Part shown: piece after piece, positions 28,059 to 37,351 of the stretch
Layout of the letters: each line of letters opens with the position of its first letter
Numbering within the stretch: the first letter of the stretch is position 1
Assembly (NCBI RefSeq): GCF_905220705.1
Contig: NZ_CAJNAT010000038.1
Span: 1-60,193 of the forward strand
DNA from: Paraburkholderia domus
GTDB taxonomy: Bacteria; Pseudomonadota; Gammaproteobacteria; Burkholderiales; Burkholderiaceae
DNA: 60,193 nucleotides
Direction: 5' to 3'
Position numbers and translations under genes: made by a program
Notes under the pieces: generated by a model
The model's input: only the letters and a program-made list of their open reading frames with translations
The model's database searches: none
What the model was told of the DNA's origin: nothing

Positions 28059-28521
28059 GCGGCGCACTGAATCATTGGAGATAACACATCGCCAGCGAGC
28101 GCGTCACGCGACGGCGGCTCCATGCGACGTCTCGGCGAATATGGCTGACCCCTCTATTGCGACGCGAATGAAGTGCCGAAGTCGCCTGCGGTCCGGTACG
28201 ACAACGAAAACGGCCGTTCGCGAGCGAGCGATTAGAGGTCGAACTGGGACATCGAGTCGGTTGAAGTCGCTCGGACATTGGTCATTCCTGCCTTGATGGT
28301 AAGCCTACTTTGCACAGCAGGGCTTCGTGAGAATTGGTCGAAGCGAGGCGCCATTGCCGCTCTGGGCGTCCAACCAGTTCATTAGCGTCTGCCCGAGCTC
28401 TGCGACTGCTGTGCTGAAAAGGCTTTAGCCAGCCCAGGACGCCCCGGACGTGTTCCCGATAGCGACCCTCAACGTGGTGACTTAATGCGTGCGTAGGATG
28501 TTTGTTTTTTTCCGTCGAGCC
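28059..28521. other. Intergenic junction between fluoride island and recombinase module
   Basis: I see no supported gene. This is where the left end of a mobile element would be expected, because the gmt-type recombinase genes begin at 28522, but I found no obvious direct repeat, tRNA end or inverted repeat by eye. Confidence 0.35.
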
Positions 28522-29900
28522 ATGTTCGTCAGCATCAAAGCACGGGTCCTTACGGACGAAACCAACGTCTACGCCGAGATTCCCGCGCTTCTTACCGCGT
28601 CAGGGATTCTTGAACCGATGATCGACTACTTCCTGCACCGGAGCCATGATCGGAGTCTGGAATGGATGCGGAAGGTCACGCGGTCCATTCGTCTTTTTCT
28701 CGAATACCTCCAGGTCAATCCGACCGAGCGCGATCCCCATCGCCTGTTTCAGAATTTCGCGCAGCGCCTGTACACGGGCACCTTCAATCGCGAAACCGAC
28801 ATTGACACCACTGGGCTTTGCTGGCCGCCACGTTCGCCGCACGACGCGGCGCGCATCGTTACTCACTTGACCGACTTCTTCAATTGGCTAGGGGAGCTTC
28901 GCCCCGAAGCGTCGAAGGTCAATCCACGATATGCCGGCGGGGCCTTCGATCGGCAGACCGATGAAGCCGCTTACCAGTACCGCAGAAGCAAAGCGTTTCT
29001 CGGGCATACATGGGCGTCAAACGCGACTCCGCGGTCGACAGGCTATCGGCTTCGTTATCGACGACTGCCTAAAGTTGCTCAAGGCGAACCGCCAGCATTT
29101 TCTGAGGACCGCTTTGAAGAATTGCTGTTCAAGGGCTTTCGTACCGATGATCACTACGACTACCGCGGCATCCTGATTACTTTGCTGCTACATGGTGCGG
29201 GATTTCGTGAGTCGGAACCGTTCCATATCTACGTCCAGGACGTATTTCCCGATCCCGCAAACGTTCGACAGGCCACGGTCCTCATTCACCACCCACATTA
29301 CGGAGCCGCACCGTCCGACTGGTGCGGCGAGCTGGGACGCCCGAGAAAATCGAATCGGGCCGAATATCTCGCCCAACGCTTCGGCCTGGTGCCCCGCACC
29401 GATCTGATGGACCGCCGGCATGCGGGCTGGAAAGGGGTATGCATGACGGCCCTTACTACAAACAGGCGTACTGGTTCATACCGGAATACGGCAAGTTGTT
29501 TCTCGAGTTATGGCACTGCTATCTCAAACAGGTCGCGCGTTTTGAAAGGGCGCATCCGTTCGCCTTCGTCAACATTAAGCGCGAGCCGTTCGGCGCGATG
29601 TATACGCTCACCCAGTACAACAAGGCTCACGCAGCCGCGTGCAAACGCATAGGCCTCAACGTCGGAAAGGCACTCGGCACGACGCCTCACGGGCACCGAC
29701 ACGCCTATGGACAGCGCTTGAAGCGCGCTGGAATCGAGAAGCCACTGATCCGCCGCTTCATGCATCACTCGTCCATCGAAAGCCAGGAAATCTACACACA
29801 GCCCAGTACTCGCGACGCCAGAATTGCACTTGAGGCGGCCGCGCTGCGGCTGCGGGGAGACCAACCCGAGTTCCTGTCGCAATTCGGTCCGTTCGTCTGA
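28522..29900 (+). pseudogene. gmtY: Gamma-mobile-trio recombinase GmtY-like tyrosine recombinase, frameshifted
   Basis: Two frames combine into a 459-residue tyrosine recombinase. Catalytic features are visible: an Arg in HGAGFRESEP (near residue 230), then HGHR in GTTPHGHRHAYG, a His in RFMHHSS, and the nucleophile Tyr in QEIYTQPSTRDARI. The frame breaks at the GGGG run 29434-29437; five Gs would give HAGWKGGMHDGPYYKQAYWF and a full-length gene. I use ATG at 28522 (MFVSIKARVLTDET). It is followed at 31 bases by a GmtZ-like gene and then a GmtX-like gene, the order of gamma-mobile-trio modules. Family assignment is from memory of that trio. Confidence 0.72.
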
Positions 29901-29931
29901 CCAGCCTTCCCATAACGATCGAGCGATTTCC

Positions 29932-32331
29932 ATGTATAAAACTTCCCCAACCAAACGCAAGGGGCGTCGTAAGGCAGCGAGGACCGAGCGCAGTCTGCGG
30001 CGTGACTCAGATTCAACGCTGACATGGATGGACGAATTCTATCCAGAACTCGCTGCCTGGCGTGTTCTGGCGTTAGAGTGGCTAAGTGGCGAAACACATA
30101 ATCTCGGCCACAAACTGCAAGCTCTGTCCCTCTTCTTCGAGCGTTACCTCGTTGTTCAAGGGCTGCCTCTTGACCCGACCGAATTCCTGACGCAAACCAC
30201 CCACGTCCCCAACTTCCACCAGACAGCCTGCCCGGACTCTCCGTACGGCATCAGCGCAAACAATCTGGTTCACGCTTTCCTGCAATTTGTGCTGTTGCGG
30301 CACTTCAGTCACATCGACAAGAACGACAAAGCTGTCGTGATGCCTGCATTTCGAAGCCCGGTGCTTCGCATGTCGAAAAGCGGATTGCCGAAGCGCGATG
30401 AAAGCGTGCACTCACCGCTACCATACGGCTATATCGACCAGCTACGGCAAATCCTGGCAGCAGGGCCCCACTTTCGCGACTGGCAATGGGCGCAGGGAGC
30501 GCTTGGAAGCAAACTCGGCCACCTCGGTGCCAGCGCTCCTGACTGGCTCACTGTCACCGAAGACCAGATTGATCGCGATGACCCAGATTGCGTCTGGCGT
30601 ATACGAAAGCTGAGCGGGAACTATCGCGGTGGGCAGGTTTTGCAGATGTGGAGTCCAGTGCGATGGGTTGCCCTGCTCGTCAAACTGATCCTACCGCTGC
30701 GCACCTCTCAGGTACGCGTGCTCGACTCCGGGGAAGCGGATACGTGGCGCTACATGTCTGGTCGCCGGGAACCGAACTCGAGTGGGATCGCGCAGGGAAG
30801 TACCTCGAGACCCCTGCAACAGGGGGTCTTCCGCCGCATCAGCGATCTCGTCGCCGGCGAGGCACAGTCCGTGGCCCTTTACATCAATACAAACAAGACC
30901 GCCGATATCTCAAGGTCCGGGCCTGAGAAGGGCTATGTGTTGCCATGGATTCTTGGCGGGGCGGTTCATCAGAATGTCTTCTACTGGCTCGAGAAACTGC
31001 GTGACTGGCAGGAGAAGTACAACCCCATCTCACGCCGGACATCATGGACGGAATTAGATCGTCGCCACATCATCGTCAAAAGCGATGTGCAATTGGCGGG
31101 TTACGCTGATGCGTGCTTTCTGTTCAGGTTGCCCGAGTACCCTGCGAATATGCGTCATCTTCCGGTCCAGGACAAGGTACTCGATCTATGCTGGTTTCGC
31201 TTGCTGAAAGCTCTCGAGCTGCGCCTGGCTGACCGGGCCGAGACTCACCGCAACGGGGCACCGATACGGCTCCTTCCGCCGCTGGAAGAACAGGTTTCGA
31301 GAAGGACCCTGTTCCCGCTGCACAGTCTGCGAGTCTCCCTGATCACTGCGCTGGCGCTCGAAGGCCAGGTGCCGTTTCCGGTGCTGCAAAAACTTGTCGG
31401 CCATACTCGCCTGGTTATGACCTTGTACTGCACCAAGCCGGGAGCGACCCATATTCGCGACGTGCTAACCGATGCGAAGGCGCGGCTCGACGCGAATAAA
31501 GACGCGAGCATTCAGAATTTTCTGCTCGACACGAAGCATGAGGAGCTTCTGCGAACAGCGATCTGCAACAGTGTACCCAGCGTTGCAAGTATTATCCCGG
31601 AGCATCCCGCGGCAAGAAACCCGGTCGGCTGGATGCCGATGCACCACGGCCTCTGTATGGTCGGCGGCAATACCAGTGACTCGGTGGAAAACCGAGCCAT
31701 AGGTGGTTGTCACAACGGCGGGCCGTTGCTTCTGCCGGGTACCGCTGTCACCAATCCAAAGCACGGTCCTGTTCCCGGGGGCAGTCGCAACTGCGTTCGT
31801 TGCCGTTGGTTTCTGACGGAACCGCACTACCTGCCGGCACTTGCGGCGCACTTCAACACGATCGCCTACCATTTCGATGAGGCACGCAACGCTTGCCTCG
31901 CGAATGAGAACGCTCTTCTCGAGCTAAAGAAGCAGAAGGCTGATGCCGAGGAAGCGGGCCATGGGTTTCTCCATCTCGATACCTACCGGCAGGCAGAGCG
32001 CGTGTGGGAAGGGTCGATGAAGCGATTCAACGACTTCGCTGAGGATTTGGCGGCCTGCTGGCGTCTGATCGAACGCTGTAAGTCTGCGCTCGAGGTGACA
32101 CGCGACGGAGATACCCAGTTAGTGGCTGTCGGTACCGCTGGTGATGTGCATATCGCGTTTGAGGAGACCGAATCGGAATTGCTGCAACTCGCTGGCGTCT
32201 GCGAAAACGTCGAACTCTATCCGGATCTCGATGCTGGCAAGTCCGTATTCCGGCGTAGTCAGTTGCTCGATGCCGTGCTCTATCGCGATGACGTGCCACC
32301 CGTGTTCATGATGCTGAGCGAAGATGAGTAA
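29932..32331 (+). CDS. gmtZ: Gamma-mobile-trio integrase GmtZ-like protein
   Basis: The 799-residue protein has a long N-terminal region and a tyrosine-recombinase core near residues 450-530. HSLR, LVGHT and LYCTKPG supply the HxxR, second His and Tyr of the active site. The C-terminal ~250 residues carry a cysteine-rich patch (NCVRCRWF near residue 620) and a coiled-coil-like Lys/Glu stretch. A second large tyrosine recombinase directly after GmtY-like and before GmtX-like proteins matches the gamma-mobile-trio arrangement. The trio is thought to act together in moving cargo, though the roles of the individual proteins are unclear. Confidence 0.75.
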   Translation: MYKTSPTKRKGRRKAARTERSLRRDSDSTLTWMDEFYPELAAWRVLALEWLSGETHNLGHKLQALSLFFERYLVVQGLPLDPTEFLTQTTHVPNFHQTACPDSPYGISANNLVHAFLQFVLLRHFSHIDKNDKAVVMPAFRSPVLRMSKSGLPKRDESVHSPLPYGYIDQLRQILAAGPHFRDWQWAQGALGSKLGHLGASAPDWLTVTEDQIDRDDPDCVWRIRKLSGNYRGGQVLQMWSPVRWVALLVKLILPLRTSQVRVLDSGEADTWRYMSGRREPNSSGIAQGSTSRPLQQGVFRRISDLVAGEAQSVALYINTNKTADISRSGPEKGYVLPWILGGAVHQNVFYWLEKLRDWQEKYNPISRRTSWTELDRRHIIVKSDVQLAGYADACFLFRLPEYPANMRHLPVQDKVLDLCWFRLLKALELRLADRAETHRNGAPIRLLPPLEEQVSRRTLFPLHSLRVSLITALALEGQVPFPVLQKLVGHTRLVMTLYCTKPGATHIRDVLTDAKARLDANKDASIQNFLLDTKHEELLRTAICNSVPSVASIIPEHPAARNPVGWMPMHHGLCMVGGNTSDSVENRAIGGCHNGGPLLLPGTAVTNPKHGPVPGGSRNCVRCRWFLTEPHYLPALAAHFNTIAYHFDEARNACLANENALLELKKQKADAEEAGHGFLHLDTYRQAERVWEGSMKRFNDFAEDLAACWRLIERCKSALEVTRDGDTQLVAVGTAGDVHIAFEETESELLQLAGVCENVELYPDLDAGKSVFRRSQLLDAVLYRDDVPPVFMMLSEDE

Positions 32332-32352
32332 CTCCGCGCGGGCAACGCGTTT

Positions 32353-32544
32353 ATGCGTCGTCTCGCACAGCAGGTGAATCCAGCGAATCCGGTGTTGGGA
32401 CAGCGGCAGGTGATCAATCTGGTGGACGCCGGTGAGAGCTTGAGCGAGCGATTTGGTGTCGATCTCACGTCGCTGTTGCCAAAGGTCAATTCCTCGAGAA
32501 CGTTTACCCGCAAACCTCGAACGCTCACGGAATCGGAAGCATGA
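32353..32544 (+). CDS. 63-aa protein encoded between GmtZ- and GmtX-like genes
   Basis: The ORF reads MRRLAQQVNPANPVLGQRQVINLVD and ends ESEA. Its stop overlaps the next ATG (ATGA), so it is coupled to the GmtX-like gene, which supports it being real. The sequence is helical and charged and belongs to no family I know. It may be an extra component of the recombination module in this lineage. Confidence 0.55.
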   Translation: MRRLAQQVNPANPVLGQRQVINLVDAGESLSERFGVDLTSLLPKVNSSRTFTRKPRTLTESEA

Positions 32545-33200
32545 ATGACATGACGATCGACCACCCGAACGTCGTTCTAGACAAGCTGCTTGCAAAAGGC
32601 GGCCGCTCTCATCGGCGCGCCAAGCTAACGGCGATGCACGAGATTTGTCGCAGGCACCACGAATCAGGGTCATGCGATTTTTCGCTCCCAACCATCGGGC
32701 GCCTGGCCGAAGCCGATGGAATCCTGAAAGGGCGCGTCCTCTACAACGTTCAATCGGCCGACTACCGAGTACTGGTAAGCGCCTGGGTGACCTTTGTTGG
32801 GCGGCCGGCGCCACAGGCATCGAAGCCTTTGGCAAGCCATGAATACCTGATGCGAATCCATGACCCCGCTATTCGCGCCATCATGCAGACCATCATCGGA
32901 GAGCGTGACAAGCTAAGGGCAGAAGTCAACCTGCTGAAGTCCAACACACAAGTCGTTGTGGATCGGCGCCCTCTCGGGGTCCGCGTCGCTGGCGCAGCCA
33001 CGTTGCCTGGGACGATATTCGGCCACAACGAGCAACTCACGCCATCCGAGCGCGAAGCGCTGCAGAAAGCGGTCTCGGTCGATTTTCTCGAGAAGCAGGG
33101 GTTACGAGAGGGGACTCACGGCGAGATCTTAAACGAACGAGGCCGGACGGTGTTCGATATCGGCTTTGCACGCGCTATACGCAAGGTCCTTGGGAACTGA
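32541..33200 (+). CDS. gmtX: Gamma-mobile-trio protein GmtX-like
   Basis: The 219-residue protein has a basic N-terminus, a helix-turn-helix-like segment (FSLPTIGRLAEADGILKGR, about residues 47-66), a middle coiled-coil stretch (ERDKLRAEVNLLKSN, about 115-130) and a conserved-looking C-terminus. It follows the two large recombinases in the expected order, which is the main reason for the name. A DNA-binding accessory or directionality role is likely, but this is inference. Confidence 0.7.
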   Translation: MNDMTIDHPNVVLDKLLAKGGRSHRRAKLTAMHEICRRHHESGSCDFSLPTIGRLAEADGILKGRVLYNVQSADYRVLVSAWVTFVGRPAPQASKPLASHEYLMRIHDPAIRAIMQTIIGERDKLRAEVNLLKSNTQVVVDRRPLGVRVAGAATLPGTIFGHNEQLTPSEREALQKAVSVDFLEKQGLREGTHGEILNERGRTVFDIGFARAIRKVLGN

Positions 33201-33231
33201 CCCACTACCTTTGAAAGGAGCGATGTATTTC

Positions 33232-33247
33232 GATGTATTGATACATC
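33232..33247. promoter_or_regulatory. Perfect palindrome, operator-like
   Basis: GATGTATTGATACATC is a six-base inverted repeat around a TTGA centre. A half-site copy, GATGTATT, lies 10 bases earlier. It sits 31 bases after the gmtX-like stop, upstream of a LexA box, and could bind a regulator of the next gene. The regulator is unknown. Confidence 0.4.
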
Positions 33248-33393
33248 ACAAGGAGAAGTTAGGCGGACGCCATGCCCACAACGCTTTCGGGCCGTCGAGC
33301 TACAAACTATGTACCTCCAGGGTAAAGGTCCATAAGGACGGGTGTATTGCTTCCGGAATGGGGGACGGGACAGTCATTGAATTGCACAAATAC

Positions 33394-33409
33394 CTGTATA
33401 GATATACAG
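33394..33409 (+). promoter_or_regulatory. LexA (SOS) box in the mobile region
   Basis: CTGTATAGATATACAG is a perfect CTGT-N8-ACAG site, differing by one base from the box before imuA. It lies 55 bases upstream of the ATG at 33465, at promoter distance. Confidence 0.85.
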
Positions 33410-33464
33410 TACTCTACACGGAAATCCGTAGCGACGAACAGGTACTTTTTTCGGGAGAGGCGAG

Positions 33465-33779
33465 ATGGACATACACGTTCGCAAGTCGGTCAGCCATCCG
33501 ACGCCGCAAATTGCGGCGTTTGTCGCCGAGATGAAATCTGCGTTTGGCGAGCAGGAAATCGATGAAGCCATTCGTCGTGGGCGAGCCGGGGAGCTGACGT
33601 TCCTTGCGTGCGAAAATGGCCGCTCGTTGGGTACCGCAAGTCCGGTGAAAACGGATGTCTGTCGTGTTGATGGCGCTGTGCGTGACCGCCGCTACTGTGA
33701 CGATTGCGACGGGTCATGCGTCGGAGGGGATGTATCCTGCAGCGACAGGTTGAATCGCATCGCCAAGGAGAAACGATAG
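33465..33779 (+). CDS. SOS-controlled 104-aa protein of unknown function
   Basis: The ATG follows a GGGAGAGGCGAG ribosome site. The protein begins MDIHVRKSVSHPTPQI and reads ALIKE helical proteins up to about residue 55 (FGEQEIDEAIRRGRAG), then becomes cysteine-rich (CDDCDGSC near residue 80). I cannot name a family. The perfect LexA box upstream marks it as DNA-damage inducible. The next gene starts on its stop codon (TAGTG), so the two are likely cotranscribed. Confidence 0.6.
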   Translation: MDIHVRKSVSHPTPQIAAFVAEMKSAFGEQEIDEAIRRGRAGELTFLACENGRSLGTASPVKTDVCRVDGAVRDRRYCDDCDGSCVGGDVSCSDRLNRIAKEKR

Positions 33780-34126
33780 TGAAACTGGTTGGCTGCGGGT
33801 TGCTCTTACTGGCGTGTACTTCGCCCGCGTTTGCAGGTGAGCGCTACATAGAAATCTGGAATCCGCCCGAAGCTCGAGGTGGATTGCTTCAGGGAGCTGG
33901 CGCACCGAAGTCGCTTACGCACAAGCGGCGTGTACCCCATTTGTTAAAAACACGGGCGCATTGCACGCCGACCACCGCCACCAAGCTCGCCGTGAAGCAG
34001 GGAACTGCCGGTGCAGGTACGCGACGTACCACTCCTGACGTTTCGGAAATCCCCCGTCTGATAACGCCCGAGGGAAATGTGCTGCGCGTTGATGCTCACG
34101 ACTCGTATGTTGAGGTCGTGCGCTGA
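33779..34126 (+). CDS. Exported or lipid-anchored 115-aa protein of unknown function
   Basis: A GTG start overlaps the previous stop and follows AAGGAGAAACGATA. The N-terminus is a short signal sequence (VKLVGCGLLLLACTSPAFAGE). Cleavage after AFA is most likely, but LLAC could also be a lipobox. The mature part begins ERYIEIWNPPEARGG and ends ITPEGNVLRVDAHDSYVEVVR. Proteins with this NPPEARGG opening are common in Burkholderia and have no assigned role. The stop overlaps the next start. Confidence 0.65.
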   Translation: MKLVGCGLLLLACTSPAFAGERYIEIWNPPEARGGLLQGAGAPKSLTHKRRVPHLLKTRAHCTPTTATKLAVKQGTAGAGTRRTTPDVSEIPRLITPEGNVLRVDAHDSYVEVVR

Positions 34127-34344
34127 TGGAATCGGGAAACTACAAGGGATACCGCATCTTCGGTCACGCCATACTTCAGCAAGTGGATATCCTTTCACCT
34201 CAGCGATACGGAGGCAGCGGAACTATTACCCGCGACACAAAGATTGTTGAAGCCTCCGGGATACTCGGTGTTTTTGATACGGAAGAAGAAGCTCAGTTCG
34301 CCGGACTAGGCTGGGCACGTGCGTGGGTCGATAACCACGGCTAG
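34126..34344 (+). CDS. 72-aa protein of unknown function
   Basis: MESGNYKGYRIFGHAILQ begins a small soluble protein ending EAQFAGLGWARAWVDNHG. The start overlaps the previous stop by one base (TGATG), so it is coupled to the exported protein gene. The pattern resembles small Burkholderia proteins that carry a TITR-type beta strand and a C-terminal helix. No function is known. Confidence 0.6.
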   Translation: MESGNYKGYRIFGHAILQQVDILSPQRYGGSGTITRDTKIVEASGILGVFDTEEEAQFAGLGWARAWVDNHG

Positions 34345-34901
34345 TACCTCGCTGGCGTCGATCCGTGGCAATCTATGCAGGTGCGAATGGCACTGCTCCA
34401 ACATCGGCGATGTGCGTGAAGCTAGTTCTCAAAAACACAGTGCTCCACGCGCAGCTGCTTCTGCTCCACGGCTAGCAGGTCGATGAGCGATCGCTGTTGC
34501 CCCCGTCTACATTCGATGTCAAACCGTAGGTCAGCGCGTGTGCGCCTTGATCTGCGGAGAGTTTCTTTCGGGGCCAGACGTCTCGCAAACTGCGTGGCCA
34601 ACAGACTTTACAACATCTTTATCATGCAAACGGCACTCGCTGAGCGGAGTTGCGCAAACTGCATACTCGCCTGCAGTCCAGAGGACGCGGCCCCGATTCA
34701 CCGCTACATTTCCGGCCCGCGGGAAAAAGTCCGTAGCTGTCGTTGTAAGCAATCACAACTTCGATATGCCGGACGCGCTCGCCAAGTCCTCCGCGTGAGC
34801 CAGCAGCGGTGACAGACGTGCCGGGTGGTAGGGCTTGCCAGAGCGGTAAGGGGTTCGTACCATGCCTGCATTCGACCGGTTGTCCGGATGGCGTAGAGAA
34901 A
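34345..34901. other. Intergenic stretch upstream of the selenouridine synthase
   Basis: Open frames here have no ribosome sites or recognisable domains. I looked for a selD gene or a selenocysteine tRNA because of the downstream gene and saw neither. Confidence 0.4.
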
Positions 34902-35966
34902 ATGCGTTGTACGCCAAAAATTACAAGGCGCGTGGGCATGTACCGATTCGAAGATTACGACCTCATCATCGACGCACGCAGCGAACGCGAATACGCCGTG
35001 GATCACATCCCTGGGGCAATCAACCTCCCCGTGGTGAGCACTGACGAATACGCCGAGGTCGGCACCTTGCATCGGACCGACAAAATGCGGGCATATCTGA
35101 TCGGCGTGTCCTATTCGCTGAAAAACATTTCGCGTCACCTTGACACCATAATTGCGGCCCGCCCACGTCATGGCAGGGTGCTTGTGTATTGCTTTCGCGG
35201 CGGAAAGCGCAGCCGCCTTTGGTTTGATGCTCTCGATACGATCGGCTATAAGGTGGACCGCCTGCCTGGTGGCTGGAAGGGCTATAGGCGTTGGGTCAAC
35301 GACCAACTGGCAACGCTGCCGCGAGAGTTCTCGTATGTGGTCCTGTCAGGCTCGACTGGTTGTGGAAAGACCCGATTGCTCGATCAACTCGAAGCCGTCG
35401 GCGCGCAGGTGTTGAATCTGGAGGCACTCGCGTCTCACCGGGGTTCGGTCATTGGTGCGATACCTGGTACGCCGCAGCCGACGCAGAAATACTTTGATAG
35501 CCTGCTGCAACAGAAACTTAGTACCTTCTCGCCCGATCGCCCGGTGTGGGTGGAAGCAGAGAGCAAGAAGATTGGCAATGTACAGTTACCCCCGGCGCTG
35601 CTCGAAACAATGCATATGAAGGGCAAGCTTGTCTGCGTGAACACGCCGATGGCCCAGCGAGTCATATTGTGGCGAGAGGACTATCATCATTTCGAGCAAG
35701 ATCCGGACGCCTTTGTAGCGAAGCTCGCCTCTCTACGGAGCCATGTCGGAGGCAAAGAGTTTGCGATGTGGCAGGAAATGGCCAGATCACGGCAAATACC
35801 CGAGTTGTTCGAGCGGATCATGGTCTCGCACTACGATCCCACCTATGCGCGTTCGACACGGCGCAGTTATTCCGCACTTGCAGATGCACCAGTCATTAAC
35901 TTGCAGGAACTGTCGCCTGACAGTCTCCGGGCCGTGGCGCTTGCGCTCATTCAGCGCTTCGGCTAA
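34902..35966 (+). CDS. mnmH: tRNA 2-selenouridine synthase
   Basis: The protein has an N-terminal rhodanese domain with the catalytic cysteine in YCFRGGKRS (near residue 100), where the family usually has YCWRGGMRS. A P-loop domain follows with SGSTGCGKT near residue 150. MnmH replaces sulfur by selenium at wobble uridine 34 of tRNAs, using selenophosphate made by SelD. No selD is in this window. The ATG at 34902 is my preferred start; 34938 and 34809 are in frame. At 354 residues it is near normal length. Confidence 0.88.
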   Translation: MRCTPKITRRVGMYRFEDYDLIIDARSEREYAVDHIPGAINLPVVSTDEYAEVGTLHRTDKMRAYLIGVSYSLKNISRHLDTIIAARPRHGRVLVYCFRGGKRSRLWFDALDTIGYKVDRLPGGWKGYRRWVNDQLATLPREFSYVVLSGSTGCGKTRLLDQLEAVGAQVLNLEALASHRGSVIGAIPGTPQPTQKYFDSLLQQKLSTFSPDRPVWVEAESKKIGNVQLPPALLETMHMKGKLVCVNTPMAQRVILWREDYHHFEQDPDAFVAKLASLRSHVGGKEFAMWQEMARSRQIPELFERIMVSHYDPTYARSTRRSYSALADAPVINLQELSPDSLRAVALALIQRFG

Positions 35967-36225
35967 ACGGCCTCTGTCTAAAGTTCGCTGAAACCGTTTC
36001 ATCGCCAATTACCCCCGCGATACCGGTGGCATAGGGCATATTTGCCACATAATTTATGCAAAAAACATAGGTATGCAGAGAAATTTCCGCCTTGTAGCAG
36101 TAGGCACCTTTCTTCGTGTTTCCTTTTGTAACTGAATTGGCGGAGGCAGAGGAAGGGCGCGTATGGTCATATCTTATGAATTTATCTAATCGGGACAGAT
36201 TGACTGATTGGGACTTTTTCGGGAT

Positions 36226-36999
36226 ATGACCACGACGATCGAAGACCGCATGATCTTGCTCCTGAACGAGCAGGCACGCCTCGCGCCAGGTGAAGTCGAA
36301 CGGCCAGAGGGGGCGCTGCGCAGGGCATTCGGTACTCTGCTCCCGAGGCCCGAGCCTGGCCGGGGCTACTTGGAGCGGCTGACGGAATACACCCGTATTT
36401 CCGTTCAGCGCTGGCGTAAGGTGTTTCATCGTCGACAACGACCCACGCCCGACATGATCGAGGCGCTGGCACGTCTTTTCCCGCACTATGCTTTCTGGCT
36501 TGTCACCGGCATTACAGACGCGGCTAATGGCCATGTTGCACCGGATAACGCGCAAACATTTCCGGAGCGCCTGTATGCGCAGTCTGATGGCGCATCCCAG
36601 TATTTCCGCAAATCACTGGTTCTATTTCGCAGACTGTTCGAGGAGTCGGGCGTCAATCTGGAAGATGACCATCAGCGCATGTATGCAGCGGAGCGCACCA
36701 GGCCGCTCGCTCACTGGCACGACAGTCCGCTTGTCGATGCGGCTTACCGGATCTCTCAATCGAGGGAGTACTGCGAACTGTGTGAGATCTGGGAGTCCCG
36801 CGAGAAGTACCGGGCGGATGACCTGAAACGCATTTGGCCAACATCCCCTGACGATCGGCCGGGGGGTCAGCGCGCCAAGGATGCAAAGGAACAGGGGCTT
36901 TCGTTTCCCATACTCGGCGTCGATCCCCGCACAGCGCACCAGGACCACTGCGATCTTTATACGTCCCGCGAGCGCCTTGCCCAACGCGCTTCGCATTGA
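36226..36999 (+). CDS. Helix-turn-helix (Cro/CI-like) DNA-binding protein
   Basis: The 257-residue protein has an HTH-like segment at about residues 45-75 (YTRISVQRWRKVFHRRQRP). It is followed by MIEALARLFPHYAFWLVTG, a pattern typical of phage-like CI/Cro regulators found in integrative elements. The rest is helical and charged and of unknown role. The upstream 260 bases are AT-rich compared with neighbours. It may regulate the mobile region. Confidence 0.6.
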   Translation: MTTTIEDRMILLLNEQARLAPGEVERPEGALRRAFGTLLPRPEPGRGYLERLTEYTRISVQRWRKVFHRRQRPTPDMIEALARLFPHYAFWLVTGITDAANGHVAPDNAQTFPERLYAQSDGASQYFRKSLVLFRRLFEESGVNLEDDHQRMYAAERTRPLAHWHDSPLVDAAYRISQSREYCELCEIWESREKYRADDLKRIWPTSPDDRPGGQRAKDAKEQGLSFPILGVDPRTAHQDHCDLYTSRERLAQRASH

Positions 37000-37286
37000 G
37001 CTTTCTAAACACGTCGCCGGTGGAGTTGACTGGGGAGGAGTTGGAGCGCCTGCGGACGTGGCTGAAGCAGTTGCAGGACGATGACCTGTCCGTGTTCTTT
37101 CAGTCTCTCGAGCATCACGGCATTGACCGCGAGGGAATTATCCCGTGGGAACCCGGAACCATACGATTCGCGTGGCTCGGGATGGCCGAGGCCGAGATAG
37201 AGCGGTTCGTCCATTACGTGCAAAGACTGCGTACGAGTCGATCGCGTGAGACGTATCCAGCGCCGATGGGCGGAAGGCTGGCGTAG
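36996..37286 (+). CDS. About 96-aa protein of unknown function
   Basis: The frame encodes ELTGEELERLRTWLKQLQDDDLS, an acidic helical protein without known motifs. A TTG at 36996 overlaps the preceding stop; GTG at 37020 is an alternative. The start is uncertain because no clear ribosome site is present. It precedes a zinc-ribbon gene by 65 bases. Confidence 0.5.
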   Translation: MSFLNTSPVELTGEELERLRTWLKQLQDDDLSVFFQSLEHHGIDREGIIPWEPGTIRFAWLGMAEAEIERFVHYVQRLRTSRSRETYPAPMGGRLA

Positions 37287-37351
37287 CACTCGGGTGCATG
37301 AGGCGTCCCGGCGATTCGCCGGAGTGAAGATGATTTGTTGGATTGGAAACT

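Noticed and set aside
28059..28521. An attachment site or tRNA target at the left end of the recombinase module.
   Set aside because: No direct repeat with another part of the window, tRNA fragment or inverted repeat could be found by eye.
29425..29440. Programmed -1 frameshifting in gmtY.
   Set aside because: The bases AAAGGGGT do not form a standard slippery heptamer in the reading phase, and other genes in the window show similar G-run indels, so an error or mutation is more likely.
33223..33534. A 103-aa plus-strand frame starting MYFDVLIHHKEK after AAAGGAG.
   Set aside because: It runs through the LexA box and overlaps the better-supported gene at 33465 in another frame; its ribosome site is only 2 bases from the ATG and the protein looks random.
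34345..34901. A selD gene or selenocysteine tRNA next to mnmH.
   Set aside because: No frame resembles SelD and no cloverleaf with a TCA anticodon was visible.
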